64,000 nt of DNA from an uncultured Parabacteroides sp. (GCA_944325335.1 CALUZR010000007.1:26084-90083); one strand, 5' to 3'. Numbered from the stretch's first letter, positions 11,501-19,857 are shown. A program made the numbers and translations. The notes: a model not told the origin generated them from the letters alone.

Positions 11501-11786
11501 ACTTTACAAAGAGATCATCACGTGAAAGGTCGTTCGAAACATTAGGACGTACCATCAATAAACGTGCATTGTTTGTAAAACCTGGCAATACTTGAGCAGG
11601 ATAATTTGAAATAGCTTGTAGTGTCGCCCCCGGCCACTCTACAGCTTCCTCAACCTCAGCAGGAAGAGTAGCACGCGTTTCAATTTGAGTCTGATTTGCC
11701 AGCACAGGAACGGCACCTACATTATAAACTCCGAATGTAGATGAAACCAATAAGCTGGCTACCAAAGTAGAAAACTTTTTGTTCAT
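8538..11786 (-). CDS. DUF6383-type secreted surface protein, copy 1
   Basis: This 1082-residue protein starts with a signal peptide (MNKKFSTLVASLLVSSTFGVYNVGAVPVLA). The N-terminal half is unlike the other two family members here. From about residue 450 it shares blocks with them: NETYYLGQIR, VYWAENHAASHQIG, YADTAYVNRGNNTRWQYLLGVN, GRYLINMIDTANVYG. The last ~70 residues (AVSVVATDGAIIVKGAEGKNIVV ... FKVVVK) form the C-terminal module I recognise as DUF6383, which resembles a type A sorting tail. Such proteins are large outer-surface components in Parabacteroides and Tannerella relatives; an S-layer-like role is inferred. Expression should depend on the promoter segment at 11862-12062, which is bounded by inverted repeats. 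It lacks the long structured leader of copies 2 and 3. Confidence 0.85.
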   Translation of the reverse strand: MNKKFSTLVASLLVSSTFGVYNVGAVPVLANQTQIETRATLPAEVEEAVEWPGATLQAISNYPAQVLPGFTNNARLLMVRPNVSNDLSRDDLFVKFDVTSNVNQPTVTRYSTTNNGTLPVGGVDEYYWSLINGQLVDNAGHVFSADGVSSNYEIIPIVDSDPAAPTYYFVLGVRNTNGSLSYVYFGSSATNYTFGLTSNLANATPFCSVETDYQANIAYDVLNDELGDGEGFTVNISSKVDADAEIVGADVFDGKITAVDTGSPNAYQLKVGDKWIVFDTNEDRLTSDPNTLKGRFRLADAPTGTGIISGFCVSTADNGSDEIIIKVNAPSIDPTLNVHRLYISNTAGTYALGIADYYSQAPDMNVIDWAAVTIGGNKIVDLREFLTGDFYTVDFVEATTPNNNNEYKKGGRLAVRETRKADYVDASSLYSKAPEAQWAISGTITEGVNEGKPYFNDEITLTNRENPAVSVTIKQLRRVDGVGFLVEDVTPTTAGIKVGDIVRINAVTNHDKHDGYEVFSDNDLRNETYYLGQIRQAEGEDINVYWAENHAASHQIGATVEQANATKWNLSLVKKDLAKDHESEVDSVLVISELQQWNPTKNRIDVQPDTLVILPYAFQNRSNNEFAQFNNGTNLKYYQCDADNKKDGYVYSTDAMFALKRKADINGEPVYNYVALKARKAKDYTAKGWVPTTTEGEWYATDKVYQENSTDHGTWKNMKMYDGDANALMFVTKVEAPEYRKLVTTAALDTIKLYRGDNEHQVVYEKRDDKSVVDGRTLSFLNVDNDTQFTEINPALYADTAYVNRGNNTRWQYLLGVNIEHVDGYYCPTHGFAVTPPCEHAKPVSYNTGRYLINMIDTANVYGQTAGIHNNPYINETEEGMDCAKLSFVDAIHVLTDPMDETAADKLYVINGTEEGDTVAIDLSTPDFNIAKFAFKYMDSMNSDEFKIQTLHMPYEPTAYATGAANDPLKNTSEEGYLRWVNGCIVVDKTFQKGDVFNMDENETRTPTANEEISAEAGAVSVVATDGAIIVKGAEGKNIVVATILGKVVANEVATSDNETIAVPAGIAVVAVDGESFKVVVK

Positions 11787-11861
11787 AACTTAAAAATTTA
11801 GTATTAATAATATAATGTAATATCTCTATTGTTCTATTCTTTGCAACGCGGCGCATTTAAA

Positions 11862-12062
11862 TGTCCCTTTTCTTGCGTCACGTTTACGAATGCAAAAGTA
11901 CTGCCTTTTTTGGAACCTCCAAATATTTCACCTACTTTTTTTCCGATTATAGCCTCTTTCTTATCAATTACATAGCAAAACGAGTACGAAACCCCGATTT
12001 TAGCCAACAAACCGCCTTTTTACTGTACGAAACCTTCAAACCTTGACGCAAGAAAAGGGACA
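11862..12062. promoter_or_regulatory. Candidate invertible promoter segment
   Basis: TGTCCCTTTTCTTGCGTCA at 11862-11880 is matched by its exact reverse complement at 12044-12062, a perfect 19-bp inverted repeat around 163 bp. Inside, on the minus strand, is a full Bacteroidota promoter: TTTG at 11920-11923, a 19-nt spacer, and TACTTTTG at 11893-11900, pointing at the DUF6383-type gene about 105 nt away. This is the layout of phase-variable promoters that switch capsule and surface glycoprotein genes in Bacteroides and Parabacteroides by tyrosine-recombinase inversion. No recombinase gene is in the window. In the present orientation the gene should be ON. Confidence 0.7.
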
Positions 12063-12075
12063 ATTTCTTGCGTCA
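12044..12075. terminator. 12-bp hairpin overlapping the right inverted repeat
   Basis: TGACGCAAGAAA is followed after 8 nt by its reverse complement TTTCTTGCGTCA and a T run on the plus strand. The left arm is also part of the 19-bp inverted repeat, so the half site occurs three times between 11862 and 12075. It could block plus-strand transcription if the promoter segment flipped. Confidence 0.5.
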
Positions 12076-12091
12076 TTTTTTATTCATATAT

Positions 12092-12161
12092 ACAGAGACA
12101 CGAAAACACGGTATTCAGGAGAGAAAGAACTCCATAAAAACTCCGTGTTTCCGTGTCTCTG
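12092..12161. repeat. Long hairpin of the ACACGG/CCGTGT type
   Basis: ACAGAGACACGAAAACACGG at 12092-12111 pairs, with one mismatch, with CCGTGTTTCCGTGTCTCTGT at 12142-12161. It lies just past the 3' end of the DUF4838 gene and may act as its terminator. A related hairpin at 53914-53963 uses the same AACACGGAGAC words, so this is a dispersed family. Confidence 0.65.
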
Positions 12162-12198
12162 TGTTTTAATCCTTTAGCGTAGAGTCGATAAACCGGCT

Positions 12199-14394
12199 TT
12201 ACCGCACTTCCACCTCATCGAGGAAGAACCAAGCGGGATAGCCTACGCCGTAATGCCACGAGGGACATAAACCAAGCGTCTCGATTTCCACTTTGATATA
12301 GCGCGCCTTGACGGGCGAAGGCGAAGTGGCGGTGCCTTTCACGAACTTCACTTTCACATCGCGGTCTTCCTCGAAAGCGAACGAGCCGAAGGGGCGGAAG
12401 GTCTGCTTATCGCTTGAGATGGAATAGGTCACGCTTTTCGGGAGCAATATCCACGCGCCGAGCTGGTGGAGGAAGTCGGTCGAGAGGGTGGAGAACGTTT
12501 TCTCTTCGCCCAAGTCGAGGATAAAGGCGGCATCTTTGCCTTCCCAGCCGACCCAACTCTCCACATACGTCGTGCCGCCATACAAGCCATCCGTCAGGGC
12601 TTTATCGGCTATCGGTTGGTACGTCTTGGCGGGCGGGAGAATCCATTCCACCTTCGCGCCCAAGGCTTTGCTCTGTTCAGCTTGCGGGAGGAAACGTTCT
12701 TTATATAAGGTATAATACTCGGCGGGCGGATTGTTACGCTCGTTGAGGGTCTTCACACCGAATTGTGCCGTCCGTTCGTGGAACAATTCCAGCTTCTGGC
12801 GGATGGCTTCCCAATCATTGTCGGTTCGCGTACGGGCAATCTCCAGCTCGGAATAGAGCAAAGGAAGGCGTGAAAGGCGGACGTGGTCGAGGCGGTCTTT
12901 GTCCGATGCCACCGCTTGCTCGGCTTTGTCAAATAATTCATTATATCGTTTGAGGAGTTGCGGACAAAGAAGTCCGTCTTTGTGCGAGATGGGCGAATCG
13001 TATATCCAAAGCGGTTGATGGCTGGCCAGGAGCGCGCCCTCTTGGATGTCCATGTATTGGCGTAGATAAGGAGCCGCTTCGCCATAATAGCCTTCCAGGA
13101 AATGGTTCACGAGCGAATCCATATCTTGGTACGGATCCCACATCAGTTTGCTTACGAGGTAGGCACGAAGCTCCATGAAATCTCCTCCCCGCACGCCTCC
13201 GATTTGCGAGAAGTGCATCGTCGCATGGTGTTCTTTGAAGAGCTGGATGTTCTTCTGGATAATATGGAAGTTGGGGAACGGCGCCACCATATTGTCGAAG
13301 TTGATGCCATAATCCCATACATATATATTATTAGAGATGCGCGACCATCCTTCCAACGCTTGCATAAAGTAACGGCCCGATTCATTATCCGTAAGCGGCA
13401 CCTCGCGCTTGCAATCGATATCGCAAAGCATGATATTTACGTTCGGGAGCGGCTTCACATGCTTGGGCGGCTGCATCGAGTAGAGATACGCCAACGTCGA
13501 GAACTCTTTGTCGGGATAATGTTCGGCCAGCTTGTTCAGGAAGCGAACGAGATTGCCCGAGGGCGAACCTTCGTATTCGTCCACCTTGCGGCATTCTTCG
13601 CACGCACACTGGGTGTTGTTGCCATCGTTTTGGCTAATGGAAATCATCTTCAAGTCCGGATTAGCCGCGAAGATAGAATCCAATTGGTGCACCGCCGCCT
13701 CGAAGACCTCCGGATTCGTCAAGCACCATTGGCTATGGTTGCCCGGGCGCCGCTCGCCATTGATAAAGGAATAATACTCCGGATGCGCCTTCCCGAAGCG
13801 GGCGGAAGGCAGGATGCGGTCGAACGTATGCACCCAAAGGTTGGAAATGAACTCCTCGTTCGGCTCCTCCAAGCGGTACCAAGCTTTGTAAATCGGGTCT
13901 GAAGCGCTGTAACTCTGCGTCTGCCGATAGCGGAAAGCAGGCGTCTCGGCACGGTCCAACTTCGGAATCGTAAGCGAAGGACACTTCTCGAAGCGGAAAT
14001 AATCGGCCGTAAAGCAGGAGACGCCCAGCTCTTGTTCCAGCAAATCGACCACACCATAGAGCGCGCCCTTATCGCCTCCCGTCTGGATGTGCAGGCGTCC
14101 CTCCTCGGTCAGGAGGCGGAATCCGTCCTCGCCTGCCCGGTCGGTCGGTTCGCCGACGACGATGTCGTTCGCCTTTAGTTTCTTAGTTTCGATAATAGGG
14201 AGTTCTGCACCACTGATGCGTCCGACGAAGTCCTGCAAAAGCTCCGCCGCTTCCCGGTTGGTTTCCTCGCTTGAAGCCAAGACGATACGCGCCATAGGCC
14301 GCCCGTCTTGCGTCATCATCACCTGCGCTTCCAAGGAAAAGGCCGCGCAAAGACATAAGCCCGCGAGGTGCATGCGTTTGAGTAAGTTTGCCAT
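12199..14394 (-). CDS. DUF4838 glycoside-hydrolase-like secreted protein
   Basis: This 731-residue protein has a signal peptide (MANLLKRMHLAGLCLCAAFSLEA). An N-terminal alpha/beta module (RIVLASSEETNREAAELL ... LYGVVDLLEQELG) resembles the non-catalytic N-terminal domain of alpha-glucuronidases and GH20 enzymes. The DUF4838 TIM-barrel-like domain follows, with CACEECRKVDEYEG, NIMLCDIDC and YVWDYGINFDNMVAPFPN. The C-terminal ~150 residues (DAAFILDLGEEKTFSTLSTDF...) are an F5/8-type carbohydrate-binding domain. It is probably a periplasmic or surface enzyme acting on host or dietary glycan; the substrate is unknown. It is transcribed alone from TATATTTG at 14440-14447. Confidence 0.88.
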   Translation of the reverse strand: MANLLKRMHLAGLCLCAAFSLEAQVMMTQDGRPMARIVLASSEETNREAAELLQDFVGRISGAELPIIETKKLKANDIVVGEPTDRAGEDGFRLLTEEGRLHIQTGGDKGALYGVVDLLEQELGVSCFTADYFRFEKCPSLTIPKLDRAETPAFRYRQTQSYSASDPIYKAWYRLEEPNEEFISNLWVHTFDRILPSARFGKAHPEYYSFINGERRPGNHSQWCLTNPEVFEAAVHQLDSIFAANPDLKMISISQNDGNNTQCACEECRKVDEYEGSPSGNLVRFLNKLAEHYPDKEFSTLAYLYSMQPPKHVKPLPNVNIMLCDIDCKREVPLTDNESGRYFMQALEGWSRISNNIYVWDYGINFDNMVAPFPNFHIIQKNIQLFKEHHATMHFSQIGGVRGGDFMELRAYLVSKLMWDPYQDMDSLVNHFLEGYYGEAAPYLRQYMDIQEGALLASHQPLWIYDSPISHKDGLLCPQLLKRYNELFDKAEQAVASDKDRLDHVRLSRLPLLYSELEIARTRTDNDWEAIRQKLELFHERTAQFGVKTLNERNNPPAEYYTLYKERFLPQAEQSKALGAKVEWILPPAKTYQPIADKALTDGLYGGTTYVESWVGWEGKDAAFILDLGEEKTFSTLSTDFLHQLGAWILLPKSVTYSISSDKQTFRPFGSFAFEEDRDVKVKFVKGTATSPSPVKARYIKVEIETLGLCPSWHYGVGYPAWFFLDEVEVR

Positions 14395-14439
14395 GATATT
14401 TGAGTCCGTTTAAAATGTTTATAATCTTGTCTGCACCTG

Positions 14440-14447
14440 CAAATATA
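14440..14447 (-). promoter_or_regulatory. -7 box of the DUF4838 gene
   Basis: TATATTTG on the minus strand, about 45 nt upstream of the ATG at 14394. Array C lies about 115 bp further upstream. Confidence 0.7.
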
Positions 14448-14560
14448 CACATTTTTCAGAAACGCCCGCCATCCGCCTGGAAAGAACCGGGCAAAACTTC
14501 TCGACCTCCTGGGAAAAGTTCCCCACCCCGGACATAAAGTTCTTTTCCTCCCAGAAATTC

Positions 14561-14646
14561 TCTATCTTTAGCCTAAAGATACATATCTGCAGGTTAAAGA
14601 TATATATCTGCAACCTAAAGATACGTATCTGCAGCCTAAAGATAGA
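14561..14646. repeat. Palindrome array C (21-bp period; inverted copy of array A)
   Basis: AGATACATATCT, AGATATATATCT and AGATACGTATCT are centred at about 14582.5, 14603.5 and 14624.5, 21 bp apart, with half sites TCTATCTTTA and AAAGATAGA at the ends. Its reverse complement aligns closely with array A at 3803-3890, including the flanking GAAATTCTCTATC. It lies between divergent promoters for the DUF4838 gene and the HD-domain gene. Confidence 0.85.
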
Positions 14647-14775
14647 CTTTTTCTCCGACCTTTGTAAGTTTTTCCTGGGAGAGAACGAACTTTATCCCGG
14701 AGCAAATGGATTTTATCCCAAGCCCATCGCGAAGGAAAGTAGGGGCAAAAGGGCGGAAGTTCGCGCGAAAAAGCG

Positions 14776-14783
14776 TACATTTG
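14776..14783 (+). promoter_or_regulatory. -7 box that fixes the start of the HD-domain gene
   Basis: TACATTTG lies 21 nt upstream of the ATG at 14805. The open frame extends upstream to 14706, but that part would precede the transcription start, so the downstream ATG is the better choice. Confidence 0.75.
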
Positions 14784-14804
14784 CCCCGAAAAAATGAAAA
14801 GACA

Positions 14805-15347
14805 ATGGAACCATTCGCAATTATCCAGAAATATTACGCGCAGGATTCGGAGGCATACCGCATCCTGACGACCCATAGCCGGAGCGTGGCAGACAAGGCA
14901 TTGGCCATCGCCCGCCGGCATCCAGAGTTGAACCTCGACCTCGCTTTTATCGAAGAGGCCGCCCTTTTGCACGACATTGGCGTTTTCCGGTGCGACGCGC
15001 CTGATATTGATTGCCATGGCGATGCGCCTTACATTTGCCACGGTTATTTAGGTGCCGAACTGATGCGCGAGGAGGGTTTCCCACGCCATGCCTTGGTGTG
15101 CGAACGGCATACGGGTACGGGGCTTTCCCTGAAGATGATTGAGGAACAGAAACTTCCCGTACCGCATCGCGACATGCGCCCTGTCTCGTGGGAAGAGCAA
15201 ATCATCTGCTTTGCCGACAAGTTTTATAGCAAGACGCACCTGGAACGCGAAAAGACGCCGGAGAAAATCCGCAAGAGCCTCTCGAAATACGGCGAAGAGA
15301 CGGTTTTACAATTTGATGCGTGGTGTAAACTCTTTTTAGGGGAATAA
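14805..15347 (+). CDS. HD-domain metal-dependent phosphohydrolase
   Basis: This protein has about 180 residues from MEPFAIIQKYYAQ. The HD signature is clear: an early His (THSRSVADKALAIA), then ALLHDIGVF with the paired His-Asp, a later His in ICHGYLGAEL, ERHTGTG, and Asp in CFADKFYSK. It belongs to the small HDIG group of soluble nucleotide or phosphate-ester hydrolases; the substrate is unknown. The start is chosen from the promoter at 14776-14783. The next gene, lptD, has its own promoter. Confidence 0.88.
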   Translation: MEPFAIIQKYYAQDSEAYRILTTHSRSVADKALAIARRHPELNLDLAFIEEAALLHDIGVFRCDAPDIDCHGDAPYICHGYLGAELMREEGFPRHALVCERHTGTGLSLKMIEEQKLPVPHRDMRPVSWEEQIICFADKFYSKTHLEREKTPEKIRKSLSKYGEETVLQFDAWCKLFLGE

Positions 15348-15372
15348 ATGCGCGGGGGTGCGTATTTTGTTA

Positions 15373-15380
15373 TACCTTTG
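15373..15380 (+). promoter_or_regulatory. lptD -7 box
   Basis: TACCTTTG, 36 nt upstream of the lptD ATG at 15417. Confidence 0.75.
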
Positions 15381-15416
15381 CGCCTTGTTAATGCCTTTGC
15401 GCAGAATTTAGTGTGA

Positions 15417-18155
15417 ATGAAGTATCGAATTCTATTAACCCTTTTCGTCTATGTAGTAGGAAGCTGGTGGCTACGCGCCCAAGAGGTGACGCCGCCTGCA
15501 CGAGATGCCGTAAACACCGTAGCCGATACGACGCTTGCGCCTGCCCTTGCTGCACCGGATAGTTTGGCGACCGATACCTTGGCCGCCGATACCGCACGGA
15601 AAGACGCCTTGGATGCCCCCGTGGCCTACCAGGCGACGGACTCGATCGTGATGACTTCCACCAATATGGCTTACCTGTATGGCGAAGGCGACGTGAAATA
15701 CCAACAGATCCAGCTCCAAGCCGAAGAAATCCAGATGAGCATGGATAGCAGCATGGTGTTCGCAAAGTTCGGGTTGGATTCCATCGGCGAGGAATTCGGC
15801 TATCCGCTCTTTATCGATGGCGGAGACCAATACGAGTCGAAGACCATGCGGTATAACTTCAAGACGAAAAAGGGATATATTACCGACGTCATCACCCAGC
15901 AGGGCGAAGGCTACGTAACGGCCGGACGGACGAAAAAGACCGAGACGGATGCCCTCAACATGGTGGGCGGACGCTATACGACGTGCGACGACCACGAGCA
16001 TCCGCACTTCTATATCCAGATGACGAAAGCGAAGGTGCGGCCGAAGAAGAACATCGTCACCGGCCCGGTGTATATGGTGTTCGAAGACGTGCCGATTTAC
16101 CCGCTCGGGTTGCCTTTCTGCTTCTTTCCTTTTTCCGATACTTACTCGTCCGGAATCCTGATGCCGACCTTCGGCGACGAATCCGCCCGCGGCTTCTACC
16201 TGCGCGACGGAGGTTATTACTTTGCTATCAGCGATTACATCGACCTCGCACTGACGGGTGAAATCTACACCAAAGGCTCGTGGGGACTTTCGGCTAAGTC
16301 CAGCTATCGGAAACGATACAAATATTCCGGTAATTTCCTCGTCTCTTACCTGGTTTCCAAATATGGAGATAAAGGTTTGCCGGATTATAGCCTCTCGAAA
16401 GACTTTAAGGTAAACTGGACGCATACGCAAGACTCGAAGGCGAATCCGTACCTCTCCTTCTCGGCGAGCGTCAACTTCGCCACCAGCAGCTATGACCGTA
16501 ACCAGCTGAACGGTTTATATAATCCAGAGTCGACCAGCAATACGAAGGGATCGACTGTGAACATTACCAAGCGATTCCCCAATAGCCCGCTGACCATCTC
16601 CGGAACGATGTCGATAAACCAGGCGACGCGCGACTCGTCCATTGCCGTTACCCTTCCAGACTTGACCGTGACGCTCAGCCGTATCTATCCCTTCAAACGG
16701 AAACACGCCGTGGGGAAAGAGCGTTGGTATGAGAAGATCTCCATGTCCTATACGGGTTATTTCCGAAACAGCATCAACACCAAAGAGAATCTCCTCTTTA
16801 AATCCAACTTGATAAAAGACTGGACGAACGGCATGCAACACCGCATCCCGGTGAGTGCGACCTTTACCGCATTCAAATACTTGAACATCTCGCCTTCGTT
16901 CAACTATACCGAAAACTGGTACACGCATAAAGTGCAACAAGCCTACGACCGCCAATTGGGACGCATGGCACCGACGGATACAACGTATGGCTTCTACCGG
17001 ACGTATGAATACGATGCTTCCATCTCGGCTTCGACCACCTTGTATGGTTTCTTCAAGCCATTGCCTTTCTTCGGCGGAAAGAAGATCGAGATGATACGCC
17101 ACCGCTTCGAGCCATCAGTAAGCATCAGTGCACGCCCCGACTTCGGCGCTTCGAAGTTCGGCTTCTGGGAAAACTATGTGTATACGAATAATCGCGGCGA
17201 GCAGGTCGAGACTTATTATTCGCCTTTCTCCGGACAACTCTTTTCTCCTCCTTCGCGAGGGAAATCCGGGTCGGTTAATTTCTCGTTGAACAATAACTTG
17301 GAAATGAAAGTGAAGTCCGACAAAGATTCGACCGGCTTCAAGAAGATTAGTTTGATTGATAAGCTTTCGCTCTCCCAATCCTACAACATGGCGGCCGATT
17401 CCTTCAAGTGGAGCGACCTCTCCATCGGATTGCGCCTCAAGCTTTCGAAGAATTACACCCTGAACCTGAACGGGACCTTCGATAATTATCTCTATACCTA
17501 CGACGAGAAGACGCGCACCGCCCGGCAAATCGACAAACTACGCTGGGGAAGCGGCAAGTTTCCACGCCTCCGCAGTACCGGCACCAGCTTTTCGTACACC
17601 TTCAACAACGACACTTTCCGGAAATGGTTCGGAGGCGGAGATGATGAATCAGACACAAACGAAAGTACCGATACTCCGTCCGACGAAAACAATAACCTGA
17701 CCGGTCCGCAAGACGAAGAAGGGAAAAAGGGCGGCCGCCTCTTGGGTAAGAAGAAAGAGACCGGCGAATACGATGCGGATGGCTACTTAAAAGGCGAAAT
17801 TCCTTGGAGCCTCTCCTTCAATTATAGTATGAGCTTGGGGTATGGCACATTCAATCCCAACAAGATGGAATACAACTACCGCATCACCCATGCGCTAAGT
17901 TTCAACGGTAATATCCAACCAACAAAGAACTGGCGCTTCAACTTCAATGCGACGTACGACTTCGACACACATAAAATATCATACCTGACGTGCAACATCA
18001 CGCGAGACCTCCATTGCTTCCAGATGTCCGCCAGCTTTATCCCCGTAGGACCTTACAAATCCTACACCTTCTCGATCGCCGTTAGTTCGTCGCTACTCAA
18101 AGACTTGAAATACAATCAGAGCAGCAGTTATCGGGAAGGACAACAGTGGTATTAA
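15417..18155 (+). CDS. lptD: LPS-assembly protein LptD-like outer-membrane protein
   Basis: This 912-residue protein has a signal sequence (MKYRILLTLFVYVVGSWWLRAQ). An N-terminal OstA/LptA-like beta-jellyroll follows (AYLYGEGDVKYQQIQLQAEEIQMS, residues about 82-105; YNFKTKKGYITDVITQQGEGYV). A large C-terminal beta barrel carries the conserved PIYPLGLPFCFFPFSDTYSSGILMPTFGDE region. It inserts LPS into the outer leaflet of the outer membrane. A low-complexity acidic and Gly/Lys-rich stretch (DDESDTNESTDTPSDENNN) lies near residue 745 and is probably an extracellular or periplasmic loop. The gene stops 4 bp before the convergent partner-1 gene. Confidence 0.92.
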   Translation: MKYRILLTLFVYVVGSWWLRAQEVTPPARDAVNTVADTTLAPALAAPDSLATDTLAADTARKDALDAPVAYQATDSIVMTSTNMAYLYGEGDVKYQQIQLQAEEIQMSMDSSMVFAKFGLDSIGEEFGYPLFIDGGDQYESKTMRYNFKTKKGYITDVITQQGEGYVTAGRTKKTETDALNMVGGRYTTCDDHEHPHFYIQMTKAKVRPKKNIVTGPVYMVFEDVPIYPLGLPFCFFPFSDTYSSGILMPTFGDESARGFYLRDGGYYFAISDYIDLALTGEIYTKGSWGLSAKSSYRKRYKYSGNFLVSYLVSKYGDKGLPDYSLSKDFKVNWTHTQDSKANPYLSFSASVNFATSSYDRNQLNGLYNPESTSNTKGSTVNITKRFPNSPLTISGTMSINQATRDSSIAVTLPDLTVTLSRIYPFKRKHAVGKERWYEKISMSYTGYFRNSINTKENLLFKSNLIKDWTNGMQHRIPVSATFTAFKYLNISPSFNYTENWYTHKVQQAYDRQLGRMAPTDTTYGFYRTYEYDASISASTTLYGFFKPLPFFGGKKIEMIRHRFEPSVSISARPDFGASKFGFWENYVYTNNRGEQVETYYSPFSGQLFSPPSRGKSGSVNFSLNNNLEMKVKSDKDSTGFKKISLIDKLSLSQSYNMAADSFKWSDLSIGLRLKLSKNYTLNLNGTFDNYLYTYDEKTRTARQIDKLRWGSGKFPRLRSTGTSFSYTFNNDTFRKWFGGGDDESDTNESTDTPSDENNNLTGPQDEEGKKGGRLLGKKKETGEYDADGYLKGEIPWSLSFNYSMSLGYGTFNPNKMEYNYRITHALSFNGNIQPTKNWRFNFNATYDFDTHKISYLTCNITRDLHCFQMSASFIPVGPYKSYTFSIAVSSSLLKDLKYNQSSSYREGQQWY

Positions 18156-18159
18156 AGGC

Positions 18160-18708
18160 TCAACCGAAACAAGCTTTCAAGACATTTAAATTGTAATCAT
18201 ATTTATGCGCCTTGAAATAAGCTAACACATTCCCTAATACGACCATTTCAGATGCAGATTGTATATCTTTGAACAAACGCTTGAAATGAGTATCATTTTT
18301 CGTTTCTACCCGTTTGGTTATTTCGGTGAATGCTTTCAGTTCCGTCGGCAAACCATATTGCGCCAACTCGACTCCAATCTCTTGGGCACATGAAAGGATA
18401 AAAGTGTCCATCGCAGGTTTGATTAGCAAAAGAAAATGGTGCTTGGCTTTGTGCTTCCACAAGGTAATATGCTCCAAACTTGCAATCTCTACACATTCTT
18501 CCAGATAAGAAGGTTTACGTTTATCGGCATCTATTATGCCTAAAGCGAATCCATCTTTCAGATTCTTGGCCGTTTGTATAGTGCGCACAACCGTAGTACA
18601 TCCTTTTTGATGGTTTACACCATCCGTCTTGTACCCTTTTATCGCAAGTAAAGTTTCTACTAAATTTGTATCCACAAAGCATTCCGGCACAATATCCAAA
18701 TCTCTCAT
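18160..18708 (-). CDS. Small partner protein 1 of an AAA-ATPase pair (possible TOPRIM-like)
   Basis: This 182-residue cytoplasmic protein has no signal peptide. Acidic positions CFVDTNLVETLL (residues about 10-21) and FALGIIDADKR (around 60) resemble the spaced E ... DxD layout of TOPRIM nucleases such as those paired with OLD-like or PARIS-type ATPases, but the first Glu is not in a standard position, so this is only a suggestion. A helical C-terminal half includes KHHFLLLIKPAMDTFIL. It starts 2 nt after the ATPase stop codon, so it is certainly co-expressed. No family is recognised with confidence. Confidence 0.7.
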   Translation of the reverse strand: MRDLDIVPECFVDTNLVETLLAIKGYKTDGVNHQKGCTTVVRTIQTAKNLKDGFALGIIDADKRKPSYLEECVEIASLEHITLWKHKAKHHFLLLIKPAMDTFILSCAQEIGVELAQYGLPTELKAFTEITKRVETKNDTHFKRLFKDIQSASEMVVLGNVLAYFKAHKYDYNLNVLKACFG

Positions 18709-18710
18709 AA

Positions 18711-19814
18711 TTAAATAAATGTTTCGATATTAAAGAATGCATCTACACCATTGTCATAGATTTCTTGCACATCTTCGTCCGTAGCAGTTTTTACTACAGA
18801 CGTACCATCTTCTCTGAGATAGGTAAAGAATAATCCCAAATCCAAATCCGTTCTTTCCAACAAAGAGGTAAGTATGTATGGACTATGCGTAGCGATAAAC
18901 AAATGGCTGGCATATTCTCCTTCTTGCGAAACGTCTAAAAGCCAATTTATCAATTGTACTTGCGTCGGAGGGAAAAGATTCTCTTCCGGTTCTTCCAAGA
19001 AGATATGACAGAAGTGATTATTTATATATCGAGCATATATTTCCTTGCACTTCTCGGCAGATTCTTTATCTATAAAACCTTCAAAAAGCTCCCTATAAAT
19101 AAGTTGCAACAAAGCCATATTTTCCAGATTTCGCTTGATGCTTTCATTCTTCTCGCCTTCAGACTGCATCCGAATCAAATAATAGAGATGCACATACAAC
19201 GGAATAAGGGATTGCAATCCGCTCGACGTATTGGTAAAATCCAGTTCGTTTCCATTGTGCAACGACACCAAATCCACATTAGAACCCGGATCGTAACGAT
19301 AGGAAACATCCAAATTCAAAACTTTAAGCTTCGTTTGCATGGCTTTGCGCGCTTCTTCCCAATCCGACATAAAATTGCGGATATTGTCGTTGGCCAATTT
19401 CACATCAAACCAATTGGGTATGGCAGCTACCATGTTCCGTTCTGCAGGAATGTAAGTTACTTTCGAACGCACATATTCCCAACGTTTTTCTTTCCATGCA
19501 AATCGGAATTTCTTTTCCGTATGATTATATGAGAAATGCATATAATCAGATTCGTATTCAATATAGGTATCTTGTTTTTCATATCCTTTCAACTTATGGA
19601 ACCGAATCAACTCGGTAAGAAACGTGTCTTCCCGCTCAAAAAAATCGGTTTGTTGCGTCAATTCAATGCGCTTTTCAACCCAAGTGCAATAACAGGCCGT
19701 CTTCAACACGCAACTTTTACCGGAACTCTGCGGCCCGATAACGACATTGATTCCTTTCAACTCAATATCTACATGTTCCAATGGACCTAAATTTCTAATC
19801 TTTAAATGCTTCAT
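18711..19814 (-). CDS. AAA15/OLD-like ABC-type ATPase 1
   Basis: This 367-residue single-domain SMC/RecF-type ATPase has Walker A GPQSSGKS at 27-34, a signature SSGLQS at 198-203, Walker B HIFLEEPEENLFP at 271-283 and the H-loop THSPYIL at 310-316. The N-terminal IRNLGPLEHVDIELKG is typical of AAA_15/AAA_21 proteins. Alone they hydrolyse ATP; with nuclease partners they form phage-defence systems (OLD, PARIS, Septu and retron-linked types). The partner gene follows 2 nt downstream. The nucleotide composition appears more AT-rich than lptD next door, consistent with acquisition. The precise system is not assigned. Confidence 0.85.
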   Translation of the reverse strand: MKHLKIRNLGPLEHVDIELKGINVVIGPQSSGKSCVLKTACYCTWVEKRIELTQQTDFFEREDTFLTELIRFHKLKGYEKQDTYIEYESDYMHFSYNHTEKKFRFAWKEKRWEYVRSKVTYIPAERNMVAAIPNWFDVKLANDNIRNFMSDWEEARKAMQTKLKVLNLDVSYRYDPGSNVDLVSLHNGNELDFTNTSSGLQSLIPLYVHLYYLIRMQSEGEKNESIKRNLENMALLQLIYRELFEGFIDKESAEKCKEIYARYINNHFCHIFLEEPEENLFPPTQVQLINWLLDVSQEGEYASHLFIATHSPYILTSLLERTDLDLGLFFTYLREDGTSVVKTATDEDVQEIYDNGVDAFFNIETFI

Positions 19815-19857
19815 AAATATGAGTACTAAAGTGCTTTAGCAATGCTTGTTTCTTTTG

